Source: Ailurus styani | Lineage: Eukaryota; Chordata; Mammalia; Carnivora; Ailuridae | Direction: 5' to 3' | Length of the DNA stretch: 64,000 nt | Assembly: GCA_002007465.1 (NCBI GenBank) | Contig: LNAC01000164.1 | Span: 1,892,262 to 1,956,261 of the forward strand | Shown: positions 54,330 to 64,000 of the stretch, one piece after another | Numbering within the stretch: the stretch's first letter is position 1 | Layout of the letters: each line of letters begins with the position of its first letter | Program-made: the position numbers and the translations under genes | The notes under the pieces: generated by a model | Databases searched by the model: none | What the model was told of the DNA's origin: nothing | Seen by the model: the letters and a program-made list of their open reading frames with translations, nothing else

Positions 54330-55390
54330 CCACAGGAATCATTGTAGTTGAAGGCAAGACCTGCTTCATTGGGGGCAAGAACAACTGATCCTGTTCTTCA
54401 GGGGTGGGTAGGTTTAGAAAGAGCCAAGAGGGTGTAAAGAGTCTAGGGGCCAGTAATAAGCAATGTGGGGGAGGCATAGGGTGTGTTTGGGAACCATGTG
54501 GCCAGAACAATGAGAGAAGACACACAGCACAGGTGCCTTGAATAGCAAGCCAGGATATGAAATTGGAGGGTGGATGGAGCATTCAAAAATGCTATCGAGC
54601 AGAGGAGTGACAAGATGCAAGCCTTTTGGGGAAGATTAATCTGGCTACTTTGTATGGGATTTTTTTTGGACCCTAGTGGATTGGAGAGTCTGGAGGAAGT
54701 GGGGAAGTTGGGAGACCGGAAGCCTTGCTTGTGGCAGTTGTGATGACAAGAAGGAGAGAGGCAGGGGCAGATGTGTTCGAGGAACACCATGCTGGCAGGA
54801 TTCGCCAGACACAGCCAGGGCCTAGGTGTGAGGCCAAGCTGTCAGTCAGAGGCAGCTCCCAATTTTCAGCTCCAGTGGCCAAGAAAATGCTGAGGCAGGT
54901 GATAGAAGTCAGAGAGTCAAGAATCAGAAGGAGCAGGCTCCAGGAGAAGGTTTCTAGGTTCCATTTGTAGTGTCTGACTTCATCTTCCAGGTCAGGTACT
55001 CAGCTGGAGCTGGGAATGCAGGGTTGACCATCCAGAAAGGCCAGAGGGGGAGACACACTTGGGTTGTCCTAGGAGAAACGGTGGTTATTGCTGTGGGCCT
55101 TGAAGAAGTCCTAGAGAGGTGGGGGTGAGAAGCAAATGGCCAAGGCCCAGCCCAACAGCTGGCCCTTAGCAAGGGCAAAACACTCCTGGAAGGGAGGAAG
55201 AAGTGAATGAGTGAATGAGCCAACGGCAGAATCCTGATAACCACTTGCCTGGATGGAGTAAGAGGAAAAGGAATAGTCTTTTAGTGAAGGAGAGAATAAG
55301 ACTTCAGAAAGCTAGTAGAACCAGGGGAGTAGCCTGGGAGAAGAGGACGTGGGAGGGGACATTTCAGGAAGGAGGTGACCCACAGAGTTC
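54330..55390 (-). mobile_element. L2 copy, diffuse (antisense)
   Basis: Purine-rich words in reversed-L2 order: AGAGGAGTGACAAGATGCAA, AGATTAATCTGGCTACTTTG, GTGGATTGGAGAGTCTGG, and ACATTTCAGGAAGGAGGTGA further on. Some unique DNA is mixed in. Confidence 0.5.
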
Positions 55391-57294
55391 ATTGCTGTGC
55401 AAAAGTGGAGATCCTGGGAAGGCTGGCAGGGTGGCTGCCTTCATTTCTGTGAACTGGGCAAGTCTCCGAGCTTGCCTCAGTGTGATGGGACTCGGGGCCT
55501 GGACAGTCAACCTCCTCTTGTTATCTTTCCTGCTTTGTCAAGATGGCTGCCCCAGGCAGGCGCTGTCCTAGGCTTCCTGCCCCTGCCAGGGGTGGAGGAC
55601 GGTAGGGCGAGCAGGGGCTGATGTGTGAGGACGGGCATGGTTCCATCTGCTAACACAGTGAGGCTTTTCCTAGGGCAAGGGACAAAGCAAAGACACAGCC
55701 CCTCTCTCTCAAAGTCTGTATCTTGGCACCCCAGAGAAAGGGTAGACAAAGCTGTGAGCTGGTAGCCATCCCATCCAAGGCCAGTAGAGTCATTCTGGGG
55801 CTGGTTTTCTTTGGACATGGGGGAAGGGGGAAGGGGGGCCAGAGAGTATTCAAAACTTGTTCTACCGCCTTTGCCAGATCTCTTCTTTATAATTTTCATT
55901 TTCCTGTCTGGGGTGTTCTTTGGAGAGCAATCCCACAGCTTCTAAGCAGGGAGCAGAGGGCTTCAGGTACAGGAGGGAGATTGAAGGTGGAGTGAGGGGA
56001 GGCGGGTGGGGTGAGTCGTTGCCCGGAACTCACTGCTGCGAAGGTTCCAAATAGGATGGGGTAATAGGGCAGGGGTGAGGCATCTGGGCCCAGAGTGAGC
56101 CAAGAATAACCACAGTAGGGAGTGGGGCAGGGAGGGGAGACTGCTACTCCCACTTGCCAGCTCTCTCAGTATGGTCCCTCAGAGAGGCCGCTGTGACCCC
56201 TGCCATGTACCACATCCTTTTATTAGGTTCTTCTTGGCCTCTCAGAAGAGCCCCGTATGACAATTGGACTCTGCCAGAAAAATGAAGGTCAGACGGCGGG
56301 AGGGACATCCCAGCAGTGGCGTCCTGCTAGAGGGGGGCTGGCACGAGGCCCTCGGCTTCCTTCCCTCGGGAGCCAAGCAGCTTTCCTTCCTTCCATGGTC
56401 ACAGAAGGCTCTGTGTCCAACTGCCTGGTGGAAGGCCTGGATGGCATGTGCTTGGAAGGTGAGCTCAGGTCGTACACCTGATGGAGGGGGCCCACCGCAT
56501 TCCCCTTGGCATGGAAGTAGTTCTGAGTAGTGACTTCAGACCTCCTGGTGGAGAGGGAGAAGGGATTTCATCCCTGGAGGGGTTTACTGAGCATTCACAG
56601 GTCACCTCTGGGCTACAGGCCGCCTCGCCTTGGAGGCTGACCGCTTCTAGCAGAATGACGTGAGAAACTAGAACAGCACGGTTAGACGGCTTTCCTGCCC
56701 AGAGGTGTCCCTGCATGGGAGCCGCGCTCATCCCTGCTCGCCAGCTGGGGGAGGGTGTGCCTGTGTCCTCGGTAGAGAGCAGACAGGGGCCACCCTCCTG
56801 AGGTCGTCGGCTTAGCCCCATGGCTCACCGCAGCCAGCCCGGGCTTCGAGAAGCAGGGAGAATCAGGCAGGGGTGGCTACCGTGGAGCGCCAGTGAGAGG
56901 CAGGCTTCTGTGATCACACGCAACTGGGCAGAACCACACCTGCCCTGCGTGCACGGCTCCCTGCAGAGGGCTCCGGGGGTGCGGGCTTCCTCCCCCGTTG
57001 CCTCTGGAGGGTCCTCTTTCCTGGGTGACACCTGCGCCAGCCTCAGATGGCAGAGGGAAATGTTGACTGTTGCTGCCCACAGCCCTCTGGCGGGAGAGCC
57101 AGAGCACGTGGGACCCCACTCCTTATCTCCTGGGGACCTGGAGAAGTCAATCCGGTGTGGTGGTGAAGGCTCTTCTGCTCTCTTCCTGTGTCAGAGGAAG
57201 GCCTGGGCCCTCCCCACACCCCGTGCCCACGGTAGGGGTGATGGGACGACCCCGGGGCTGCAGTGGCCACATTTGCTGTACCTGCTGGGTGCAT
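55391..57294. other. Unique GC-rich stretch
   Basis: No repeat family recognised. The longest frame (56,820-57,533 plus, 237 codons) includes WGWGWGWG made by a G-rich repeat and has no domain, so I do not call it a gene. Confidence 0.5.
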
Positions 57295-57319
57295 GGGGGT
57301 GGGGGTGGGGGTGGGGGGT
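57295..57319 (+). repeat. (GGGGGT)n short tandem repeat
   Basis: Four GGGGGT-type units in a row, able to form a G-quadruplex. It is the source of a Trp-Gly repeat in one reading frame. Confidence 0.92.
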
Positions 57320-58559
57320 GACTGAGGCGGAAGGGAGCAGGGTGAAAGGGTCCTGGGCAGCGCCAGTGGGCCCTGCCTGCAGGGGTGGGGGCAGGGGGAC
57401 GGGGAGGGGAGAAGCAGTGTCCCTGCATCACAGGTGGTGCTTTGGGAGACCTGGTGGAGGGGGTGGAGTGGTGGGGCCTGCTGGGCTGGGCCGGCAGAAT
57501 CATGCCCTGCCATTGCCCTCAAGGTACCCTTAGGAGGCCAGCTGCAGGCCTCCGCCTAAAACCTCTGCCCGCTCACTTCTTCCCTCGGCTGGGTCTGGCT
57601 GCAGGGCCCTTGTCATGGCCCCTCGACCAGTTGGCTTGAGGGCTGGAACTGCTCTATTCTCAGCAGCCTCCTGAACACATTCCAGGGGTCTACACCACTG
57701 ACAGAATAGAAGGACGTCTGGAGAGGCTTCTAGTCTGGATGGTAGCAGAAACCAAAGGAAATATTCACCAGGAGAGAGGGGAAGCTGTTCCTCGCCCCTC
57801 GGCTACGGATCTCCCTCCCCATGACCGCCAGGGTCGGCACCTTCAGTGGGCCCCAGACCTCGGGATCTGGGGTTGGTAGTGCTTGGGGAGCACAGTCTCA
57901 GTTTCCCACCCGTGTAGGAACTCCCTGAAGGCAGAAGAGGTGCCCCCCCACACACAAACACAGAGTGGGAAGAGCTGTGCCGAGTTTGCGTGGAGCAGAT
58001 GGGCGCCCAGTAGACCTTCGGTGCAGCCTCATTTCGAACACAGGGCTTTCACTCTGTAGGAATTTTTCTATCTTGACACTAGTTTTTAGTCAGGATTTAG
58101 CTCCTGACCAAGAAGACAAGAAAGAAGACAACCCGACGCTGGAAGCTACTGAAGAACCGACGGACTGCACCCACCCTACTTGCTCTGGACAGCTGGGTTA
58201 ACCTCACTCTTCCTTGGCCTCTGGGCCATCCCCTCGGTCCTGCCTCCCAGGGCCTTCCTGCGGGCGCCTCCTGATCTTCATGGATCCTACGGTCACTGTG
58301 TCTTCTCAAGATCCCCACGGCAGGGTCATCTTCACTCTTCTACCTGAGCCCACACCACAAAGGTGTGAGCAGCTTAGTGCCCTTGCCTTCTTCCGAGGGA
58401 TGGCCTCCAAGTGAGCCACGGTCTTTGTCCCAGAAACAGCAGCGAGGAGACATCAATGAGGCCCCGGGAAGGGAGGTAGCTGATGGAAACCGTGCCAAGC
58501 CCCGGCGGCCCAGGGAAGCCTTACGGAAAGATTCTTTCTGGAGGAAAGAGGAGATTAGC
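57320..58559. other. Unique stretch
   Basis: No repeat or gene recognised. Confidence 0.5.
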
Positions 58560-59020
58560 TGAGCCTCCCCAAAGAAGACGAGTAAAGAAAACGGAGAAAT
58601 ATTTCCTTTAAAAGGGAGCAAGGGCAGATGGAAAGAGGGTTTATATTAATGAAATCTCCGGATATTAAGGATGAAATGAATGCCAGAGAAGGTTATTATC
58701 ATTTCATTAGAACACAAAGGAAGAAACAAACACGTTATTATGTGAAACCAAGAAGTTATGAACAAGGGAATCCAGCAGGGAAGTTATTAGCTGGGTTAAT
58801 TAAAACAGAACAAGCCGGTTGAGTAATTCCGTCTGTAGGACACAACAAGGAAGGCATAATTCATCGCCCTTAAGAAAAATATTCAGGGGTTTTTTTTTCT
58901 TTTTCTCGTTTACCAGAAATTCTGCACTCTTGATATTGTCTCGAAAACCAAGAAGATTTATTCTTGTCAAAACTTAATTGATTTAGCACCAGGATATTTT
59001 ATTAAAGAGTTCAGCTCTGA
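58560..59020. promoter_or_regulatory. Candidate conserved non-coding element, AT-rich
   Basis: About 460 bases of AT-rich, CpG-poor, non-repeat DNA sit between GC-rich unique flanks. They contain TTAATTAA (58,796-58,803), CTTAATTGATTTAG, several TTATTA and AAGAAAT words, and CATTTCATTAGAAC. Homeodomain-type cores are frequent. No repeat family matches. The open frame at 58,628-58,822 is probably incidental. Composition and texture resemble deeply conserved vertebrate enhancers, but conservation cannot be tested here. Confidence 0.35.
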
Positions 59021-59649
59021 TCAGAAGAGATGGAACTCCACCAGAGGCCCTTGGGCCCAGACGGCTATGGCCCCTCCCCTCTCCAGGGTCCCGGGCCCCT
59101 CAAAGATCCTTTCCGTGCCAGGCCTGCAGGGTTATGGGGTGCGGCGGCAGAAGGTGCAGCGAGGGCTCCCCCTCACCCATCCCAGGGATCCCGGGCAGGG
59201 CTGGACCAGGCCTGCTCTACTTGCTGTCTTTTCTCTGCTTCCTTTTGCCACGCTGCAGCTGGGAGTCCTTGGCACGGCTCATGCTCCCCTGAGCTGTCAG
59301 AGCCTGTCTTTCTAGCTAACCCTGTTGGCAGCTAGCTCCAAGGGGAAATGACCAGCAGGACTCCTGGTCAGCGTGGAGCTCTCTGCTCGGAGGGTCCTGG
59401 GATCCACTCATTGGGGCAGAACTGATGCCCCCTTCAAGGAGCTCAGAGGCCCCAAGAGCAACAGTCCCTAGCAGGCCCAAATCAGACGGACCCTAACAAC
59501 CCTTTGGGTTTTGCTCGTCTCTTGTTGGCCTTATGAATTACAAGTGGGGCTCTGGGTTTGGCTGAGCCTTTGGAGGTGGATCTCCAAGGTCTTTCTCTCA
59601 AATTAAGTACCAGAGAGCCAGAACTCCCAAGATCTTTGGCAGAGGCATG
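59021..59649. other. Unique stretch
   Basis: No repeat or gene recognised. Confidence 0.5.
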
Positions 59650-59722
59650 GGACGTGAGAGCTGGAAGGTGCCTTGCCAAGGGGATAATCCATCTAAACTC
59701 TTTGTTGGGGAGGATACAGCTG

Positions 59723-59780
<58 letters not shown>

Positions 59781-59870
59781 TGAGACCTATCGGAGGCCAC
59801 AGAGCTAATCAGTGGCTGAGCGGGACAGGCACCGAGGTTTCTTCACGAGTCCCAGTCGCTCACTTCTGCC
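59650..59870 (-). mobile_element. Possible MIR, expanded by a GA microsatellite
   Basis: GAGAGCTGGAAGGTGCCTTG, ATAATCCATCTAAACTC, then after the GA run GGAGGCCACAGAGCTAATCA, GTGGCTGAGCGGGACAGG resemble a reversed MIR whose CAGAGAG segment has expanded. Confidence 0.5.
59726..59778. repeat. (GA)n microsatellite
   Basis: About twenty-six GA units, probably grown from the CAGAGAG of the surrounding MIR. Confidence 0.97.
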
Positions 59871-61025
59871 CTGTGCTCTGCCCCTGCTCTGTCCTAATCT
59901 ACCACGCATGGGCGCAAAAGACCACGGCGAGATACAAGATACATTCTAATGAGATAAGGTGGTATAAACACCGTTTCATAGTTGTCATTTGCTTTTAGCT
60001 TAACAAACTTTGCTTTTTAGAGCTGTTTTAAGTGCACAGCAAAACTGAGCAGAAAGCACAGAGATTTCCCTGATGTCCCCTATCCACACGTGCAGGGCAC
60101 CCCCACGACTGACACGCCCCCCACACACTGGTACCTTTGTTGCAGGTGAGGGACCCACACGGACACAACATTATCACTCAAAGTCCGTGGTTCACATCAG
60201 GTTTCACTCTTGGTGTTGGTCATGTTTGGGGTTTTAACAAAGGCATAATGACATGTACCCACCATCGTAGTATCATATAGAATAGTCTCACTGCCCCCCA
60301 AATCCTCTGTACTCAGCCTATTCATCCCATCCTCTTCCCTACCCCCTGTCAACTCTGATCTTTTTACCATGTCCACAGTTTTATCTTTTCCAGGATGTCA
60401 TATAGTTGGAACCAGTCAGGGTGTAGCCTTTTTAGATTGGCTACTTTGGTTCAGCTATATGCATTTAAGCTTGCTTCAGGTCTTTTCATGGCTTGGTAGC
60501 TCATTCCTTTTCAGCACTGAATAATGTTCCGTTGTCTGGATATGCCAGTTTATTTATGCGTTCACCTACTGAAGGGCATCTTGGTTGCCTCCAAGTTTTG
60601 GCAATTATGAATAAAGCTGCTGTAAACACCCCATCCTGGTTTTTGTGTGGACATAAGTATTTCGTTCATTTGAGTAAATACCAAAGACCACGATTGCTGG
60701 ATTAGGTAGTAAGAGTATGTTTCGTTTTGTAAGAAACAGCCAAACTGTCTTCCAAAGTGGCTGAACCGTTCTGCATTTCCACGAGCAGTGAATGAGAGTT
60801 CCCACTGCTCGGCATCCTTGCCAGCATTTGATGTTGTCAGTGTTCTGGATTTTGGCCATTCTAACAGGTGTGTAGTGGTATTACAGTGTGTGAACTTGTA
60901 CTTGCCCAATGACATATGATGTTGAACATCTTTTCATATGCTTACTTGCCACCTGCATGTCCTCTGTGGTGAGATATCTGTTCAGGTGTTCTGCCCATTT
61001 TAAAAATCTTTAAGAGTTCTTTGTA

Positions 61026-61223
61026 GAGGGGCGCCTGGGTGGCTCAGTGGGTTAAAGCCTCTGCCTTCGGCTCAGGTCATGATCTCAGGGTCCTGGGATT
61101 GAGCCCCGAATCGGGCTCCCTGCTCGGCAGGGAGCCTGCTTCCTCCTCTCTCTCTGCCTGCCTCTCTGCCTACTTGTGATCTCTCTCTCTATGTCAAATA
61201 AATAAATAAAATCTTTTTAAAAA
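61026..61223 (+). mobile_element. CAN SINE inside L1, mustelid-type
   Basis: GGGGCGCCTGGGTGGCTCAG, TGGGTTAAAGCCTCTGCCTT, TAAATAAATAAAATCTTTTT. AAGAGTTCTTTGTA at 61,012-61,025 recurs exactly at 61,224-61,237. Confidence 0.97.
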
Positions 61224-61324
61224 AAGAGTTCTTTGTATATTTGGCGTAACAGTGCTTTATCACATGGGTCTTTTGCAAATATTTTCTCCCAGTTTGTGGC
61301 TTGTCTTCTCCTTTTCTTGACTTT

Positions 61325-61495
61325 TTCAGTTTTGTTTTGTTTTAATTAGATATAATTCACATAACGTTGTATGAGTTTAAGATATTCAACACGTTGATTT
61401 GATACATTTATATATCACAGTATGCTTACTGGTATAGCATTAGCTAACACATCTATCATTCTATGTAATTATTTTTTTATAATGAGAACACTTGG
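61325..61495 (-). mobile_element. Small L1 3'-UTR piece nested in L1
   Basis: TTAATTAGATATAATTCACA, ATATTCAACACGTTGATTTG, TTAGCTAACACATCTATCAT, ATGAGAACACTTGGAA read as a reversed L1 3' UTR and interrupt the ORF2 text of the host L1, which resumes at TTTTTAATGTTAATGAAGTCC. Confidence 0.7.
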
Positions 61496-62330
61496 AAATT
61501 TTTAATGTTAATGAAGTCCAGCTTATCAATTATTTCTTTCGTGGATCGTGCTTTCAGTAGTATATCTAGAAAGTCATTGCCAAACCCAAGGTCATCTAGA
61601 TTTTCTCTTATATTATCTTCTCAGAGTTTATAGTTTCGCATTTTACATTTAGATATAGCATCCATTTTGAGATCATCACGAAGGATGTAAGATCTAGGTT
61701 GGGTTTTTTGCATGTGGACATTCTGACATCATTTGTCAAAAAAACTATTGTTTTTCTGTTGTATTGCCTTTTTTTATTTGTCAAAGATTATATTTACATG
61801 GGTTCTGTTTCATTGCTCTATTTGTCTATCTTTCACAATATCACACCGTCTAGATTACTATAGCTTTATGGAGGGTCTCAATTTGAATAATGTCAGTCCT
61901 CTTGCTTCATTCTTCTCTTTCAGTGTTGAGTTGGCTATCCTGGAACTTCTTCCTCTCTGCATAAACTTTAGATTTAGTCAATATCCACTAAATAACTTAC
62001 TGGGATTTTTTTTAAGATCAAGTTGGGAAGAACTGCCATCTTGACAAAACTGAATCTTCCTACCCATGAACATGGAATATCCCTCCATTTATTAGTTCTT
62101 CTTTGTTACCTCTCAGAGCTTTGTAGTTTTCCTCACATAGGTATAAATCTAACAGAAATATGGGCAAGATCTAACTTTTCCTTTTGGAGGGGTGCGAATG
62201 TAAATGGTGACATGTCTTTAATTTCAAATTCCACTTGTTCGTTGGTGGTATAGGGGAAAGTGACTGACCCTTGTGTATTAAGAACCCTGTTTTCCTGCAA
62301 CCTTACTATAACCACTCTATCATTTGCTTT

Positions 62331-62522
62331 TTTTTTTTTTTAAGATCTTATTTATTTGAGAGAGAGAGAGTGACAGAGAGAGAACACGAGCAGGGGGAGG
62401 GGCAGAGAGAGAAGCAGGCTTCCCACTGAGCAGGGAGCCCAATGCCGGGCTCAATCCCAGGACCCCAGGATCGCGACCTGAACTGAAGGCAGATGCTTAA
62501 CCGACTAAGCCACCCAGGTGCC
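62331..62522 (-). mobile_element. CAN SINE
   Basis: TTTAAGATCTTATTTATTTG to ACTAAGCCACCCAGGTGCCC. CTATCATTTGCTTT at 62,317-62,330 recurs exactly at 62,523-62,536. Confidence 0.96.
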
Positions 62523-62589
62523 CTATCATTTGCTTTAAAACAGAAACCTTCTCAGAGGATGGTAGCTAAACTTTTTTTTTTCTTCCAGT

Positions 62590-62765
62590 TTTATGTACTT
62601 TCTCTTCTCTGAGTTTTCCTATATGCTGTCTCCAATGCCTGGAGCAATCTCCTTTTCCTCCCTTCGGTCTCTACTCCAGATATCCCCTTCTTCATACTTG
62701 ATTAATATCTTCAAGTCTCAGAGAAGCCCTGTTTTATGCTGAGAAGGCTTCCTTTACCGTGGTGA
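62590..62765 (+). mobile_element. L2 fragment
   Basis: CCAATGCCTGGAGCAATCTC, CTTCAAGTCTCAGAGAAGCC, AGAAGGCTTCCTTTACCGTG follow L2. Confidence 0.65.
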
Positions 62766-62784
62766 GTCTGGGTTAACTGATCCG

Positions 62785-62846
62785 CCCCCCCCCCCCCCCC
62801 CCCCCCCNNNNNNNNNNNNTGATCCCCCCCCCCCCCCCGCCCCCCG
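62785..62846. other. Assembly gap (12 N) inside a poly-C tract
   Basis: Twenty-three C, twelve N (62,808-62,819), then TGAT and a second C run. The true sequence and length are unknown. Frames reading through it give poly-Gly and are artefacts. Confidence 0.95.
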
Positions 62847-62976
62847 ACTTCCTTCCTTCTCTGAGAGATGGAATCCCTGCCCTCAACAGACTTATGGTTT
62901 ACTTGGGAGACGAGCCACAAAGATGAAAATAATAATAATAAACAAACACTTAGCGCTGATCTAAAGACTTTGCCTG

Positions 62977-63163
62977 GGGGCGCCTGGGTGGGTCAGTCAG
63001 CAAAGCATCTGCCTTGGGCTAGGGTCTTGGCCCCAGGGGCCTGGGATTGAGCCCCAGTTGGGCTTCCTGCTCAGTGGGGAGCCTGCTTCTCCCTCTCCCA
63101 CTCCCCCTGCTTATGCTCTGTCAAATAAATCAATAAAATCTTTAAAATAAATAAATAAATAAT
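62977..63163 (+). mobile_element. CAN SINE
   Basis: GGGCGCCTGGGTGGGTCAGT to an (AAAT)n tail. AAAGACTTTGCCTG before and AAAGACTTCGCCTG after form the target-site duplication. Confidence 0.95.
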
Positions 63164-63177
63164 AAAGACTTCGCCTG

Positions 63178-64000
63178 AATTAACTCATTTAACCCTTACC
63201 AAGGTGAGGATTAATGAGAATCGGAATCCTCCTCAGCCTATAAAATAGAATTCAGACACCTTAGGTTGGCAAGGAAACCTTCACATCAGGATCCACATCT
63301 ACTTTCAAAAGCTAAGCCGGGCTGAATTTCCCACTATGCCTTTTTATAGTCTGCCCGTTCCTATCTCTGAACCCTTGTACATGCTATTCTCCCTGTTTGG
63401 AATAGTGTCTACCCTCCTTGGCTTGGGTGAAATTCACCCATCCGCAAGGACCAAGCTGTGGTGTCGTTCTTCCACGACCACTCCATCCTTCCTCGTTCTA
63501 TAGCAGTCATTCTCCAGACCGCTCATTTTTATTATGAACCTAAGCCAGTTTGCTGGAGGAAAAAAACTTATGGAACACCAAACATGCAAACCCTTGCTGC
63601 CCTCCGCGGCCCCTCTGATTCTGGCCGAGAGCCTTGAATGGCTGTCTCTGGTGTGGTCTTTGCCTCGTTCACTTGCCGTATTTTATTTACAGCCTTTGTA
63701 CACTGACGCAGCCAACATATTTGCCATTGAAGTGGTCACCTAGTATTCCGTGGTGTACATTCATTGCTTCTCTTTAGAGCCCTGCATTGTGTATTCTAAT
63801 GCAATTTTGTTTTCACAAACATTTGCATGTCAAGTATGTGCAAGAGACCACGACTCTTGTCTGGGAGTATGGCAGTTGGGAGAGCTTCAAGACCGGGCTT
63901 ATCTTCAGCATCACTGTACCCCCTGCTGTGCTGAGCTCGCCTATGCTGAGGGCCGGAGAGCCCTGCTCCATTGAAGTAAATGCTCACAAAACCAGGCATT
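63178..64000. other. Old-repeat trace then unique DNA to the window end
   Basis: About 63,335-63,510 carries plus-strand L2 text (CTTGTACATGCTATTCTCCC, CACGACCACTCCATCC). The rest, 63,511-64,000, matches nothing I know and has only short frames. Confidence 0.5.

Larger units (their letters stand above)
60000..62330 (-). mobile_element. Old L1 (L1MA/MB-like) with nested insertions
   Basis: GAGCTGTTTTAAGTGCACAG, ACATGTACCCACCATCGTAG, AATTATGAATAAAGCTGCTG, CACGATTGCTGGATTAG, TGTCTTCCAAAGTGGCTG, AAATATTTTCTCCCAGTTTG read as reversed L1 3' UTR and ORF2. A SINE (61,026) and a small L1 piece (61,325) lie inside. The minus frame 60,859-60,605 keeps [17 protein letters not shown]. Confidence 0.88.

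Noticed and set aside
56820..57533. 237-codon open frame on the plus strand
   Set aside because: GC-rich chance frame containing WGWGWGWG from a GGGGGT repeat. No domain and no exon boundary; the opposite strand is equally open.
1..64000. tRNA genes
   Set aside because: The many A-box/B-box-like strings are the tRNA-derived heads of CAN SINEs. None has a complete cloverleaf with acceptor stem and free 3' end.
1..64000. CRISPR array, operons, bacterial promoters or ribosome binding sites
   Set aside because: The DNA is mammalian. Its repeats are SINE, LINE, MIR, hAT and microsatellites, not spaced direct repeats.
1..64000. Endogenous retrovirus
   Set aside because: I found no paired LTRs, primer-binding site or gag/pol/env-like frame.

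Overview
The window is nuclear DNA from a carnivoran mammal, most likely a mustelid (ferret, mink, stoat or otter type). The evidence is the large number of tRNA-derived CAN SINEs, each with a GCGCCTGGGTGGCTCAGT head, a CT-rich middle and an AAATAAATAAAATCTTT tail. Many belong to the 'GTGGGTTAAAGCCTCTGC ... CTGCCTACTTGT' subfamily, which I associate with mustelids. The dog-type and cat-type SINE consensus sequences are absent. Nothing bacterial, viral or plasmid-like is present. The species call is an inference from remembered repeat types, not a database result.

No established protein-coding gene can be recognised. Most long open reading frames are reverse readings of repeats, readings through microsatellites, or chance frames in GC-rich DNA. 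The best gene-like signal is a small possible first exon at 18,150-18,317 (+). It has two in-frame ATGs in good Kozak context and a phase-0 GT donor, and lies behind a CpG-containing stretch with a CCAAT motif (17,857) and a GC box (18,093). I could not assign it to a family.

Layout. 1-5.4 kb: an old sense L1 with a SINE in it, L2, a MER20-like hAT MITE and more L1 pieces. 5.5-9 kb: GC- and CpG-rich unique DNA with a possible TATA/E-box promoter at 6,971-6,992. 9-14.5 kb: mixed unique DNA, SINEs, MIRs and a large unnamed old repeat carrying two SINEs. 14.6-17.6 kb: one old antisense L1 split by two SINEs and a younger L1. 17.7-39 kb: the main GC-rich unique segment, with the candidate exon, two tandem CTCF-type motifs (21,161 and 21,220), many MIR/L2 relics, several microsatellites and an AT-rich conserved-element candidate (30.1-30.5 kb). 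37.9-41.4 kb: a diverged local duplication with copies 3.2 kb apart. 39.1-52 kb: AT-rich repeat land, with a recent L1 with a perfect target-site duplication, an old L1, a 2.9-kb degraded hAT transposon with three SINEs, and a nested L1/SINE pile. 52-59.6 kb: GC-rich unique DNA ending in an AT-rich conserved-element candidate (58.56-59.02 kb). 60-62.5 kb: an old L1 with nested insertions. The end holds an N gap in a poly-C tract, one more SINE and L2 remnants.

Almost all sizeable L1 blocks lie on the minus strand. The most notable items are the broken hAT transposase, the unassigned possible promoter/exon, the tandem CTCF motifs, the local duplication and the two conserved-element candidates. 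I did not find a clearly new biological system.
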